Source: Nocardia sp. NBC_01503
Lineage (GTDB): Bacteria > Actinomycetota > Actinomycetes > Mycobacteriales > Mycobacteriaceae
NCBI RefSeq assembly: GCF_036327755.1
Contig: NZ_CP109596.1
Span: 248,001 to 312,000, forward strand
Reading direction: 5' to 3'
Length of the DNA stretch: 64,000 bases
Shown here: in pieces, positions 44,363-53,867 of the stretch
Layout: every line of letters starts with the position of its first letter
Position numbering within the stretch: the stretch's first letter is position 1
Translations under genes and position numbers: made by a program
Notes under the pieces: model-generated
Told to the model about the DNA's origin: nothing
Database searches by the model: none
The model's input: only the letters and a program-made list of their open reading frames with translations

Positions 44363-46231
44363 CTATTCCACCCCGATCTGCACCAGATCACCGGCTTGTC
44401 CGCCGGGATACACCACCACCTCGACACCCGGGAACGCGGTGCCGACGTGCTCGGCCAATTCTTCCGAAAGTCCCCGCGGCGCTTCCGCACCAACCAGCAT
44501 GGTCACCAATTCGCCACCGAGACCGAGCATTCGGTCCAACAGTGTGCGCCCGGCCGCCCGCGGATCGGGATCGATCACCACCACATCGTGCCCGACCAAG
44601 CCCAGACCGTCCCCGGCCGCACAGGTGCCGACAATCGTCAGCGCCCGTTCGGGAGCGATTCGCAAAGCGCCCCAACGGGTTCCGGCGGCAGCTTCGGACA
44701 TGGCGAAGGCATCGTCCACGGCGATGCGGCCGCCGTCGTGCATGGACAGCGCCGCCAGACCCTGCACCATGGAGCCGCTGGGCAGCATCAGCACATCCCG
44801 ATTACCGTCGCGCGCGGCCACACTCACCGCGACCAGTTCATGTGCGGGCAGTGCGCCATTGGGCAGCACCAGCACCTCCCGATGCGGTAGCCGTCTGATC
44901 CCGGACAGCAGCGCCTCGGCGGTCACCTCACCCTCGAGCACCTGCGCCCCGGCATCCTCGAACAACCGCACCGCGCCCGCCCCGGCGGCCACCGCGAGAA
45001 TCGCGCGCTCGATCGGCTCCTCCGGCGCATGCGCCGAAACGGCCAGCGTTTCGATCCGAATCCCGCTCAGCGCACCGGCCGCCAGCCCCGCCTCGATCGC
45101 CGCCCCGGCATCCGCACAGTGCACATGCGCCGACCAGGTTCCCGCCCCATCCCCCACCACGACAACCGAATCACCCAGCCCCCCGAGCTGCTCCCGCAAC
45201 GCGTCGACACCCGCGTCATCGGCTCCGGTCAACAAGAACATGACCTCATAATGCGGTGCGCCACCGACAGACATATGCCCCGAGGCGTCATCCGCCGCCA
45301 GCGCACGCGTATTCACATGCCCCGCAACCGAATCGATCAGTCGCCCCGTCCCCGCACCTCGGACACCGCTCACGCGGCGGCTATCCGCCGCGGCACGCAA
45401 GCCCGCACCCGCCCCATCCGCACGTCGCGAGTCCGGATAATCCGCAGGTCGAGAGTCCGGTCCCGCGCCGGCGAACCGCTCGACCGAGTCGGCGCCGCCC
45501 GACATATCGGCCGCCGCGCGCTTGGACCGCCGGGTGTACTCGGGCCGCTGCGGTGCCGGGGCACCGGTGGCAGCCACCAATTCGTCCAAGAGCACCAGCA
45601 GCCCGCGCGCGCCCGCGTCCACCACACCCGCCCGCGCCAGCACCCCCAACTGCGACGGCGTCTCCCCCAATGCCTTGGCTGCCCCGTCCGCGGCGGCCGA
45701 GGCCACCGCACGCAATGTCCTCTCCGAACACTGCCCCGCGTGATCGGCCGCCTGATCCAGCACGGTGAGCATGGTCCCCTCCACCGGCGAACTCAGCGCC
45801 TCCCGCACCAGCCGCGCCGCCCGCCGCAACGCCGACCGCAGCGTCTCCGCGGTGAGATCGTCATCACCGACCGCATCCGCGATCCCCCGCAGCACCTGCG
45901 AAAGAATGATCCCCGAATTTCCGCGCGCCCCCAGTGTCGCCGCCCGCGCCATGGCAGCGGCAACCGCCCGAGCGGACAACTCGGCAGGCTCCCCGGCCAC
46001 CGCGGCACTCAGGACCGACCGGTTCCCGTCGCGGGCCGCCATCTCTTCGGCCCCGCGCACCGCGGCGCGCATGGTGCTCAGCAGATTGGTCCCGGTATCG
46101 GAGTCGGCGACGGGGAACACATTGAGGGCGTTTATTTCGTCACGGTGGCGAGTGAGCGCCTGTAGGCAGGCGTGCGCCCATCGCAGCAGCGCTTCACCGT
46201 CGAGCTCATCCCCGACCCTGCGCACCGTCAC
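44363..46231 (-). CDS. DAK2-domain protein, FakA-like fatty acid kinase
   Basis: The protein of about 620 residues has an N-terminal DAK2/DhaL domain: INALNVFPVADSDTGTNLLSTMRAA with the metal-binding Asp cluster and ARGNSGIILSQVLRG. The C-terminal half is a FakA/YloV-like domain ending in VEVVVYPGGQAGDLVQIGVE. In Firmicutes FakA with FakB phosphorylates fatty acids; no fakB (DegV) lies in this window. The linker is long and low-complexity. Start is uncertain among GTG 46231, GTG 46225 and TTG 46252. DAK2-recG is a conserved pair. Confidence 0.9.
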   Translation of the reverse strand: MTVRRVGDELDGEALLRWAHACLQALTRHRDEINALNVFPVADSDTGTNLLSTMRAAVRGAEEMAARDGNRSVLSAAVAGEPAELSARAVAAAMARAATLGARGNSGIILSQVLRGIADAVGDDDLTAETLRSALRRAARLVREALSSPVEGTMLTVLDQAADHAGQCSERTLRAVASAAADGAAKALGETPSQLGVLARAGVVDAGARGLLVLLDELVAATGAPAPQRPEYTRRSKRAAADMSGGADSVERFAGAGPDSRPADYPDSRRADGAGAGLRAAADSRRVSGVRGAGTGRLIDSVAGHVNTRALAADDASGHMSVGGAPHYEVMFLLTGADDAGVDALREQLGGLGDSVVVVGDGAGTWSAHVHCADAGAAIEAGLAAGALSGIRIETLAVSAHAPEEPIERAILAVAAGAGAVRLFEDAGAQVLEGEVTAEALLSGIRRLPHREVLVLPNGALPAHELVAVSVAARDGNRDVLMLPSGSMVQGLAALSMHDGGRIAVDDAFAMSEAAAGTRWGALRIAPERALTIVGTCAAGDGLGLVGHDVVVIDPDPRAAGRTLLDRMLGLGGELVTMLVGAEAPRGLSEELAEHVGTAFPGVEVVVYPGGQAGDLVQIGVE

Positions 46232-46532
46232 CGTCCTCTCGCCGCATATCAAGCCTCCCGAACCCCGCTCGCCAGCCTAGTCCGGAGTACCGACACCCCG
46301 CCGTCACCTGCCGTTCGTTTGTGTCCACCGCGGGGTGAACCGGGGGCAATTGGACACGCCGGGTTGGGGGCGGTTACTCTTGTGCGGTTGCCCGACGCGG
46401 GCACTGATCCTTTCTCGGGAATCAGAAACGCGTTCGCTAGCGATTCGCTGGCAGGCACGTCCAAGACATTAAAGTTTCCGGACTCGCTGCTTTCGCAGTG
46501 TGTCCCCACATGACATGAAGGAGCTCGCGACT

Positions 46533-46724
46533 ATGGCTGCCGTCTGCGACGTCTGCGCCAAGGGCCCCGGCTTCGGTAAGTCGGTTTCGCATTCGCACCG
46601 GCGCACCAACCGTCGTTGGAATCCGAACATCCAGACTGTGCGTGCGCAGGTTGCCCCCGGCAACACCCGCCGCATGAACGTGTGCACCTCCTGCCTCAAG
46701 GCCGGTAAGGTCGCGCGCGGCTGA
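46533..46724 (+). CDS. rpmB: 50S ribosomal protein L28
   Basis: The 63-residue protein begins [31 protein letters not shown] and ends with [13 protein letters not shown]. Two CxxC pairs make it the zinc-ribbon form of L28. ATG 46533 follows AAGGAG by 9 nt. It is divergent from the DAK2 gene, a common actinobacterial arrangement. Confidence 0.97.
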   Translation: MAAVCDVCAKGPGFGKSVSHSHRRTNRRWNPNIQTVRAQVAPGNTRRMNVCTSCLKAGKVARG

Positions 46725-46745
46725 TCGCCCAACTTTTCTACAAAC

Positions 46746-46780
46746 GCCCCGGCGCCCACAATGGGTGATCCGGGGCTTTT
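46746..46780 (+). terminator. Intrinsic terminator after rpmB
   Basis: GCCCCGG (46746-46752) pairs with CCGGGGC (46770-46776), with an inner CCCA/TGGG stem, and is followed by TTTTG. It lies 22 bp after the rpmB stop and is one of the few terminators here with a T run. Confidence 0.85.
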
Positions 46781-46818
46781 GTTGTGCCCGTGGCACTTTG
46801 CGCGCACAGGGGGCGAAA

Positions 46819-47313
46819 ATGAGTGAGTGGCAGGTGGTTCCACTCGGAGCCGAGCATGTCCACAGCATGGCCGAATGCCATATCGCCTGCTGGCGTGAGG
46901 CATATCAGGGCTTGGTGCCCGCGCATGTGCTCGATGCGTTCGATATCGGCAAGCGCGCGGCCGCCTGGGAGAAGATCCGCGCCGAGTATCCGGGCCGGAT
47001 TGTGGTGGCGGTAATCGATGGCACCGTTATCGGATTCGCCAGTAGCGGTCCGTCACGCGATGAATCGCCGGTCGCGGAACGCGAACTCAGCGCCATGTAT
47101 GTCCGGAAAGCCTGGTACGGCACCGGTGTCGCGCATGAATTGATGAAAACGGTGCTGGCCCAGGACGTCGATACCTCGCTCTGGGTGTTCGAGGAGAATC
47201 CGCGTGCCCGGGCCTTCTACCGCAAATACGGCTTCGAACCGGACGGCGAGCGCCGCGTCGAAGCCTTCACGCCCGCCATGGAAGTGCGTATGGTGCACCG
47301 CGTTACCGGTTGA
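46819..47313 (+). CDS. GNAT-family N-acetyltransferase
   Basis: The 164-residue protein has the GNAT fold: HVHSMAECHIACWREAYQGL at the N-terminus, RIVVAVIDGTVIGFASSG, and ELSAMYVRKAWYGTGVAHELMKTVL with a GxG-type acetyl-CoA loop. NPRARAFYRKYGFEPDGERR is the C-terminal signature. Substrate unknown. ATG 46819 chosen; the frame upstream crosses the rpmB terminator. Confidence 0.92.
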   Translation: MSEWQVVPLGAEHVHSMAECHIACWREAYQGLVPAHVLDAFDIGKRAAAWEKIRAEYPGRIVVAVIDGTVIGFASSGPSRDESPVAERELSAMYVRKAWYGTGVAHELMKTVLAQDVDTSLWVFEENPRARAFYRKYGFEPDGERRVEAFTPAMEVRMVHRVTG

Positions 47314-47345
47314 TCGGTGCCGCCGCAGCACCGATCATTCGGTGA

Positions 47346-47609
47346 TCAGCGGTCGCCGGTGAAGCAATCCAGGTTCTGGCTGATCGTCATGGGCAGGCAG
47401 GCAACCCGCGAGGTCACCTCCGAGCTCATGGTGGTCGCGCTATTGGTGTCGAACAGGCTGGCCACCTGGGTGCCACCCTCGGTCGAGGCGGGGGCGTTGG
47501 TGAAGGGCTCCAACGTCAGCGCATCGGCATTGGCCGCGGCGGGAGCGCTGGCGAGGGCCGCCCCCGCCACCAACGCTACGAAAACACCACGGGCAGTCTT
47601 GTTCTGCAT
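47346..47609 (-). CDS. Small secreted protein
   Basis: The 87-residue protein has a clear signal peptide (KTARGVFVALVAGAALASAPAAANA). The short mature part (about 57 residues) is polar, with two cysteines (VACLPM, LDCFTG) likely disulfide-bonded. No family recognised; similar short secreted proteins are common in Nocardia. Confidence 0.7.
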   Translation of the reverse strand: MQNKTARGVFVALVAGAALASAPAAANADALTLEPFTNAPASTEGGTQVASLFDTNSATTMSSEVTSRVACLPMTISQNLDCFTGDR

Positions 47610-47643
47610 TCACATGCTCCTGAATCGGTTCAACGGATCGCGC

Positions 47644-48321
47644 TTAGGGCAGACGCCAGTCCACCGGCGCGGCACCCAATGTACCCAGCAATTCGTTGGT
47701 GCGTGAGAACGGGCGCGATCCGAAGAATCCGCGCGAGGCGGAAAGCGGTGACGGATGGGCGGATTCGATGTAGGGCGTCGACCCCAGCATCGGCTTCAAA
47801 GTCATGGCGTCGCGGCCCCACAAAATGGCGACCAGCGGCTGATCACGGGCGACGAGCGCGCGAATTGCCTGCTCGGTCACCGCCTCCCAGCCCTTACCGC
47901 GATGCGAGGCCGCCTGGCCCGGCTGCACGGTGAGCACTCGGTTCAACATGAGTACGCCCTGATCCGACCACGGCGACAGATCACCGCACGACGGCATCGG
48001 GAGTTCGAGGTCCTTGGTCAATTCGGAGAAGATATTGGCGAGACTGCGCGGCACCGGCTTCACATCCGGTTCCACCGAGAAACTCAGCCCCATGGCATGG
48101 CCGGGGGTGGGGTACGGATCCTGGCCGACGATGAGAACTCGGACCTTGTCGAACGGACGCTGGAAGGCGCGCAGCACATTCTCACCCTTGGGGAGATAGC
48201 CACGCCCGGCGGCGTTTTCGGTACGGAGGAATTCGCCCATCTCGGCAATGCGATCGGCCACCGGTTCGAGGGCCTCGGCCCAACCTGAATCGACGACCTC
48301 CGACAGCGGTTTGTTGCCCAT
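47644..48321 (-). CDS. ung: Uracil-DNA glycosylase
   Basis: This family 1 UDG removes uracil from DNA. The water-activating motif [17 protein letters not shown] and the C-terminal [18 protein letters not shown] are both intact. ATG 48321 gives a 225-residue protein (GNKPLSEVV); a GTG at 48351 is possible. It lies 47 bp after the thiL stop. Confidence 0.98.
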   Translation of the reverse strand: MGNKPLSEVVDSGWAEALEPVADRIAEMGEFLRTENAAGRGYLPKGENVLRAFQRPFDKVRVLIVGQDPYPTPGHAMGLSFSVEPDVKPVPRSLANIFSELTKDLELPMPSCGDLSPWSDQGVLMLNRVLTVQPGQAASHRGKGWEAVTEQAIRALVARDQPLVAILWGRDAMTLKPMLGSTPYIESAHPSPLSASRGFFGSRPFSRTNELLGTLGAAPVDWRLP

Positions 48322-48368
48322 GTCGGGAAAACTTATCGTGGCGAGTTTCACGAGGGAAGACCACCCAC

Positions 48369-49331
48369 CTAAGCGAAGGATTCCCAACCGGCAGGTCCGG
48401 TTCGGGCGATGCCGTCCACGGTAACGCCCGAACCTTCGGCGACTCGGCCGATTCGCACCCAACCCGCTGGCAGAGCAACGGAATCCGGAAAAGTGGCGGC
48501 GAAGGCATGGTCCTCACCACCGGCCAGAATCCAGTCGAGGGCGCTTGCGTCGAGGGCTTGTGCGATCGTCTCCAGCAGCGGATCGTCCAGTGCCGCGGAG
48601 TCGAGATCGATGGCTACACCGGATGATTCGGCAATATGCCCCAAATCAGCCAGGAGGCCGTCGGAGACATCGGTGAGGGCATTGATCTTCGTCTCGGGCG
48701 GCAAAGTCAGCACAGCGGCGTACGGCGGCTGCGGAACCTTGTGCACGGCAACGGCATCCGGCCAATCCGAGGCATCGACGCAGCGATAGTTCTCCGAATT
48801 GTCGCCGTCGAGCAGGAGCGCAAGCCCCGCCGCGGACCAACCGAGCAGACCGGCAACGGCCACCACATCACCCGGCCGCGCACCCGACTTCAGGATCGGC
48901 TCACGCCCCGCCGGATCACCGAACGCGGTCACCGAGATCACCAGCAGCGGGGCGCGCACCACATCACCGCCCGCGATGGAGGCGCCCGCACGCTCGGCCT
49001 CGGCCCACATGCCATCCGCGAGATCGGTGACGAAATCGACCGGGGTCTCCGGCGGGCAGCCGAAGGAGACCACGAACGCGCTCGGCGTCGCACCCATGGC
49101 CACCACATCGGCCGCGTTCTGCGCGATGGCTTTGCGCCCGATGTCATGCCCACTGGACCAGTCCAGCCGGAAATGCCGGTCTTGCACCAACATGTCCGTT
49201 GTCACCACGAACCGGCCCTCCGGCGCGGCCACCACCGCGGCGTCATCGCCCGGCCCGAGCAGCACCCCCGGTCCCTGCTTACGCCCCGCGTTGATCCGCG
49301 CGATCAACCCGAACTCTCCGAGCTCGCGCAC
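48369..49331 (-). CDS. thiL: Thiamine-monophosphate kinase
   Basis: ThiL phosphorylates thiamine monophosphate to thiamine diphosphate. [14 protein letters not shown] entry ([16 protein letters not shown]), [31 protein letters not shown] with the metal-binding Asp residues, and [21 protein letters not shown] are diagnostic. I chose GTG 49331 because it starts at the conserved region and gives about 321 residues; a long upstream extension in this frame is probably non-coding. Divergent from the DUF3515 gene. Confidence 0.93.
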   Translation of the reverse strand: MRELGEFGLIARINAGRKQGPGVLLGPGDDAAVVAAPEGRFVVTTDMLVQDRHFRLDWSSGHDIGRKAIAQNAADVVAMGATPSAFVVSFGCPPETPVDFVTDLADGMWAEAERAGASIAGGDVVRAPLLVISVTAFGDPAGREPILKSGARPGDVVAVAGLLGWSAAGLALLLDGDNSENYRCVDASDWPDAVAVHKVPQPPYAAVLTLPPETKINALTDVSDGLLADLGHIAESSGVAIDLDSAALDDPLLETIAQALDASALDWILAGGEDHAFAATFPDSVALPAGWVRIGRVAEGSGVTVDGIARTGPAGWESFA

Positions 49332-49507
49332 CGTCTGCGCATCACCGGCGTATCCGGGAAAGCGATCGACAGCGGCGCGGCTCTGGGAACCGCGACGCCT
49401 GCTGCTGGCGGTGATGACGATCTCCTCGGCGTGAGTGGGCTGCGGACCTCGGACCCCGAAACGGTACCCTCGGACACGAAATCGACGACCACCAGCCGGG
49501 ACGCGCT

Positions 49508-50308
49508 GTGTCCGGCACGGCACGATCGGGGACCGACGACCGGATGAGCAACGACACCCGCGGCAGCGAACCGGAATCCGGCACGCCCGAAACCGCAGAG
49601 CCCGGCACGGTGGATATCGCGAAGCAGCCCGCCGAGCACGCGGACACCGCGGCCGAGTCGACACCCGAGTCAGCGGGAACGCCGAAGTCCGCGACCGCGG
49701 ATTCGAGCGACGCGGACGACGCGGAGCGGAGCACGGCCGCGGTTGCCTCGGCCGAGGACGATGAGCCGGCGGAGCGCCGCTCCCCCGCGCTGATCGCCAC
49801 CGCCATCGCGCTGCCGATCGCCCTGGTCGCGGGTGTGCTCGTCATGGGTGTGCTGGCGAATCGGCATCCGGCTCGCGAACCCCTGGTGCTGGGTGCGGTG
49901 CAGGCTCCCGCGGCGACCGGTCCGCAGTGTTCGGCGCTGCTGCCCGCGCTGCCGGACAAGCTCGGCGACTACACCGTCTCCGAACTGGTCCAGCCCGCTC
50001 CCGATGGCGCAAAGGCGTGGCAGCAGGCCGACGGCGGGGATGCGATCGTGCTGCGCTGCGGCCTGGATCGGCCGCTCGAATTCAATCGCGCCTCACCCCT
50101 GCAGGTCGTGAACAATGTCAACTGGTTCGATGTGCGCGATCAGACCAGCGGCGCGGCATCGGGCACCTACTGGGCGGTCGATCGCGGCACCTACATCGCG
50201 TTGACCATGCCCGACAACGCGGGACCGACTCCGCTACAAGAGATTTCGGACGCCATCACCAAGGCGATCCCGCAGCAGCCGCTCGACCCGGGACCGCTGC
50301 CCAACTGA
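49508..50308 (+). CDS. DUF3515 membrane-anchored protein
   Basis: The 266-residue protein has a disordered acidic/Thr-rich N-terminus and a membrane helix (ALIATAIALPIALVAGVLVMGVLA). The extracytoplasmic DUF3515 domain shows PQCSALLPALPDKLGDYTV, AIVLRCGLDRP, WFDVRD and YWAVDRGTYIALTMP. Two cysteines probably bond. Function unknown; it occupies the position of M. tuberculosis Rv2980 between thiL and ddl. The start could be GTG 49508 or an ATG at 49544. Confidence 0.85.
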   Translation: MSGTARSGTDDRMSNDTRGSEPESGTPETAEPGTVDIAKQPAEHADTAAESTPESAGTPKSATADSSDADDAERSTAAVASAEDDEPAERRSPALIATAIALPIALVAGVLVMGVLANRHPAREPLVLGAVQAPAATGPQCSALLPALPDKLGDYTVSELVQPAPDGAKAWQQADGGDAIVLRCGLDRPLEFNRASPLQVVNNVNWFDVRDQTSGAASGTYWAVDRGTYIALTMPDNAGPTPLQEISDAITKAIPQQPLDPGPLPN

Positions 50309-50353
50309 GGTGTTGCGCCGCCCACCCGTGGGCACGCTCGGTCAAGGACACTC

Positions 50354-50385
50354 CCTCGACATCCCGGCGCGCTTTTGGCCGGGAT
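50354..50385. repeat. Interspersed palindromic element, copy B
   Basis: ATCCCGGC (50361-50368) and GCCGGGAT (50378-50385) pair over 8 bp around a loop ending GCTTTTG. The flank CCTCGAC and the loop match copy A at 28335-28366. It lies in the 112-bp gap between the convergent DUF3515 and DUF6191 genes. Confidence 0.6.
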
Positions 50386-50420
50386 CTCCGTCAGTCGGGT
50401 GTATCCCAGCTCGGCGCGCT

Positions 50421-50720
50421 TCAGACTTTCCGGATCTTGACTTTGCCCGCGGTGAGGTCGACGTTCACACCTTCATCCCCGTCCCCCGGATTCTCGCGAT
50501 GCATGAGAACCGATTGGCGCTGCTCGAATTCGAGCTTCTTGCCGGGGTCGAACACCGAGCCGAAGGTCTCGAAGCCGACGGCGGCGGCGCTGCGCCCCTC
50601 GGACTCCGCGGGATCACGCATCCACGGGAGTCCGGCGCGACCGCTCACCTTGCGATAGGCGACCTCGGCGAAGGCCACCACGATAATCAGCAGGGCCAAT
50701 CCGGGAATGGTCATCGCCAT
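50421..50720 (-). CDS. DUF6191-like small membrane protein
   Basis: The protein of about 99 residues has one N-terminal helix (TIPGLALLIIVVAFAEVAYRKV). A WMRD segment follows, then VGFETFGSVFDPGKKLEFEQRQSVLMHRE and a terminal VNVDLTAGKVKIRKV. This matches the DUF6191 pattern seen in many Nocardiaceae. ATG at 50720 or 50714. Function unknown. Confidence 0.8.
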   Translation of the reverse strand: MAMTIPGLALLIIVVAFAEVAYRKVSGRAGLPWMRDPAESEGRSAAAVGFETFGSVFDPGKKLEFEQRQSVLMHRENPGDGDEGVNVDLTAGKVKIRKV

Positions 50721-50801
50721 GAGCACGGCTTTCAGGCTACCCAGCGGCACCGGTGACTGCCATCGTTCCGAAGTCGGACGGCAGTCACCCATGCGGGGGA
50801 T

Positions 50802-51902
50802 TCAGCGCAGGCCGGTACCGCGCGCGAGCGCGGTCTCCACCAGGGTGGTCACCAGTTCGCGGCGGCCGATACCGGTCGCCTCCCACATGCGCGGGTACAT
50901 GGAGATGGCGGTGAAACCGGGCATGGTGTTGATCTCGTTGATCACCGGGCCGGCCGCGGTGACGAAGAAGTCGACGCGGGCCAGACCCTGACAGTCCAGG
51001 GCGCGAAAAGCCTGGACCGCGAGCTCCCGAATCTGTTGCGATACATCATCGTCCAACTTGGCGGGCACATCGAATTCGCAGACGTCATCGAGATACTTGG
51101 TGTCGAAGTCGTAGAACTCCGGCCCCTCGGGCGTCTCCTCGGGCATCCGAATCTCCGCCACCACACTGGCTTCCACCCGGCCGTCCGGGAATTCCAGTAC
51201 GCCGCACTCGACTTCGCGGCCCACGATTCCGGCCTCGATGATCACCTTCGGATCGTGCTGGCGCGCAACGGCAATCGCGGCATCGAGCGCATCCCAGGTG
51301 TCGACCTTGGTGATACCGATGGAGGACCCGCCGCGTGCGGGCTTGACGAACACCGGCAGTCCGAGCCGATCCCGGTCCGCCTCCGACAGCACCGCGACGC
51401 CGGGCCGCAGCACCACCTGGATACCGATCGGAAGTCCTTCCGCGGCAAGGAGTTTCTTGGTGAACTCCTTATCCATTCCGGCGGCGGAGGCCAGTACGCC
51501 CGGGCCGACATACGGCACCCCGGCCAGCTCCAGCAGACCCTGCAGGGTGCCGTCCTCGCCGAAGGGGCCGTGCAGTACCGGGAACACCAGATCCACACCG
51601 CCGAGCACCCCATCCGCACTGTCCAGCGGGACCAGCCCACCGGCGCGACTGGGGTCGGCGGCCAGGGTCAGCTCGGTGCCCGTCGAATCCACCGACGGCA
51701 GTTCCCGGCTCGCGTCCGCGGTGAGCGCCCGCGAGTCCGCGGAGTTCAGCACCCAGGTGCCCTCGCGGGTGATGCCGATCGGAACCGCCTCGTACCGTTC
51801 GGGATCGAGGCTGCCCAAGACCGTTCGGGCCGACACACACGAGACGCCATGCTCGTTGCTGCGCCCGCCGAACACCACCGCCACCCGGATCCTGTTGGTC
51901 AT
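50802..51902 (-). CDS. ddl: D-alanine--D-alanine ligase
   Basis: Ddl makes the D-Ala-D-Ala dipeptide for peptidoglycan. The 366-residue ATP-grasp enzyme shows [61 protein letters not shown] and the C-terminal [23 protein letters not shown] 51902 is set by the family N-terminus; the longer upstream frame overlaps gpsA. It follows gpsA by 43 bp. Confidence 0.98.
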   Translation of the reverse strand: MTNRIRVAVVFGGRSNEHGVSCVSARTVLGSLDPERYEAVPIGITREGTWVLNSADSRALTADASRELPSVDSTGTELTLAADPSRAGGLVPLDSADGVLGGVDLVFPVLHGPFGEDGTLQGLLELAGVPYVGPGVLASAAGMDKEFTKKLLAAEGLPIGIQVVLRPGVAVLSEADRDRLGLPVFVKPARGGSSIGITKVDTWDALDAAIAVARQHDPKVIIEAGIVGREVECGVLEFPDGRVEASVVAEIRMPEETPEGPEFYDFDTKYLDDVCEFDVPAKLDDDVSQQIRELAVQAFRALDCQGLARVDFFVTAAGPVINEINTMPGFTAISMYPRMWEATGIGRRELVTTLVETALARGTGLR

Positions 51903-51945
51903 GCCCGGAACCATATCCGGCGGCGATGGCAGCGCGGTTACGCGG

Positions 51946-52941
51946 TCACTCCGATTTGAGGCGGCGGCCCAGCAGCTGTCCGACCGCATCGGCGGTGGGC
52001 AGCCCCTCGTGGCAGACCTGATGCATGGCATTGGTCAACGGCATCTCGACTCCGTGCGCCGCGGCCAGTGCCCGCACCGATGTGCAGGACTTCACACCCT
52101 CGGCGACCTGACCATGAGTGGCCTGCTGCGCGGATTCGATGGTGCCGCCCGCACCGAGCGCATGTCCGAACGAACGATTGCGCGAGAGCGGTGAGGTGCA
52201 GGTGGCGACCAGATCGCCGACCCCCGCCAGCCCGGCCAGGGTCACCGGTTCGGCGCCGACCGCCACGCCCAGGCGAATGATCTCGGCCAGTCCGCGGGTG
52301 ATCAGACTCGCGATCGAGTTGTCGCCCAATCCCATTCCCGAGGCGATACCGCAGGCGAGCGCGATGACGTTCTTGCAGGCCCCGCCGATTTCACAGCCGA
52401 TCACATCGCTGTTGGTGTACGGCCGGAAGTATCCGGTGGCGCTCGCGTGCTGCACCGCCTCGGCCCGCGCGGTATCGGTACACGCGATCACCGTCGCGGT
52501 CGGCTGCCGCGCCGCCACCTCATGCGCCAGGTTCGGCCCCGAAAGCACCGCCACCCGACTCGGATCCGCCCCACTGACTTCGGAGATGACCTGACTCATC
52601 CGCAGCAGCGTCCCGGTCTCGATGCCCTTGGCCAGACTCAGCAGTGTGGCATCACCCGGGATATCGGGCTGCCACTGCGCGAGATTGGCCCGCAGCGACT
52701 GCGACGGCACCGCCAGCACGACAATGTCCGCGCCCTCCAACGCGATCCGATGATCATCGGTCGCACCGATCGGCGGCAGCGTCACCTCCGGCAGATACCA
52801 CGGATTCCGATGCTCACTCGCAAGGACTTTCGCCACCTCCGGCCGCCGAGCCCACATGGTGACCTCGGTCCCCGCCTCCGCCAACACCTTCGCGAACGCG
52901 GTCCCCCAGGACCCCGCTCCCAACACCGCTGCCCTAGCCAT
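51946..52941 (-). CDS. gpsA: Glycerol-3-phosphate dehydrogenase (NAD(P)+)
   Basis: GpsA makes sn-glycerol-3-phosphate for phospholipids. The 331-residue protein begins [26 protein letters not shown], the Rossmann GxGxxG loop. It also has [31 protein letters not shown], the catalytic lysine region [29 protein letters not shown], and [15 protein letters not shown] 52941 is fixed by the N-terminal motif; the same frame stays open far upstream antisense to fbiD, which is not coding. Confidence 0.98.
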   Translation of the reverse strand: MARAAVLGAGSWGTAFAKVLAEAGTEVTMWARRPEVAKVLASEHRNPWYLPEVTLPPIGATDDHRIALEGADIVVLAVPSQSLRANLAQWQPDIPGDATLLSLAKGIETGTLLRMSQVISEVSGADPSRVAVLSGPNLAHEVAARQPTATVIACTDTARAEAVQHASATGYFRPYTNSDVIGCEIGGACKNVIALACGIASGMGLGDNSIASLITRGLAEIIRLGVAVGAEPVTLAGLAGVGDLVATCTSPLSRNRSFGHALGAGGTIESAQQATHGQVAEGVKSCTSVRALAAAHGVEMPLTNAMHQVCHEGLPTADAVGQLLGRRLKSE

Positions 52942-53115
52942 CTGCCCAATATATGCGCGCCTGAAATCGACCGCGCCGAGCATCGCACAGCGGATCTTGC
53001 GGCACTCTGGAGAAACCACATCGGAACCGGGGAAGCCATACCGCCCGGCGCGGGTTAACGACGTGCGTGGGCGGGTGCTCATACAGCTGTCACGTTGGAG
53101 TGGGAGGATTCGGGC

Positions 53116-53805
53116 ATGCGGTCGACCGTGCACGCCGTGATCGCGGTGAAGAATCTCGAGCTGGCCAAAAGTCGGCTCGCTGATCGGTTGCGACCGCAGG
53201 ACCGGCCGCGACTGGTGTTGGCGATGCTGACCGATACGGTCGGTGCGGCGGTGGCCACGGTGGGTATCGCTTCGGTGACGGTGGTGACGCCGGACCCCAC
53301 GGTGCGTGATCTGGTGCGCGGTCTCGGCGCGCGCGTACAACCCGAGCCCGCCGTCCCCGGTGGTCTCAATGCCGCGCTGGCGGCCGGCGCCGAGGCGATC
53401 CGGGCGGCGCACGGTCCGGTCGATCTGCTTGCCCTGCAAGCCGATCTGCCCGCGCTGCGCCCGCAGGAGTTGACCGACATGCTGACCGTCGCCGGACATC
53501 GGCGTTCGGTGGTGGCCGATCACGAGGGCAGCGGCACCGTCGCCCTGCTGGTGCGTGATCCGGCCGCGGCGCTGAACCCGTTGTTCGGCCCCGATTCGGC
53601 CCGCAGGCATATCGCGGCGGGCGCGGTGGAATTGCTCGGGGACTGGCCGGGATTGCGCCAGGACGTCGACACCGCCGCCGATCTGGACCGCGCCGCCGAT
53701 CTCGGCGTCGGGGTTGCCACCGGCACGCTGCTCAGTGAAATCGGCGTGTCGCGGGCGTGTCAGGCAGCAAAACATGTCCACGCGGCGGGCTCCTCACGGT
53801 GCTGA
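53116..53805 (+). CDS. fbiD: Phosphoenolpyruvate guanylyltransferase (FbiD/CofC)
   Basis: FbiD makes the activated phosphoenolpyruvate/lactate precursor of coenzyme F420. The 229-residue nucleotidyltransferase starts [20 protein letters not shown]. It has [15 protein letters not shown], the metal-binding [15 protein letters not shown], and [10 protein letters not shown] with [12 protein letters not shown] 53116 follows GGGAGGA by 7 nt. F420 use fits the F420-type oxidoreductase at 61168. Confidence 0.95.
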   Translation: MRSTVHAVIAVKNLELAKSRLADRLRPQDRPRLVLAMLTDTVGAAVATVGIASVTVVTPDPTVRDLVRGLGARVQPEPAVPGGLNAALAAGAEAIRAAHGPVDLLALQADLPALRPQELTDMLTVAGHRRSVVADHEGSGTVALLVRDPAAALNPLFGPDSARRHIAAGAVELLGDWPGLRQDVDTAADLDRAADLGVGVATGTLLSEIGVSRACQAAKHVHAAGSSRC

Positions 53806-53867
53806 CCGGGCGTGATCTGCGCTGCAATGGACGGTGTCAGAACGGCACCCCGCACACGACATAAGGA

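Noticed and set aside
52942..53781. N-terminal extension of gpsA antisense to fbiD
   Set aside because: The GpsA Rossmann motif begins right after ATG 52941; the extension is the reverse frame of fbiD.
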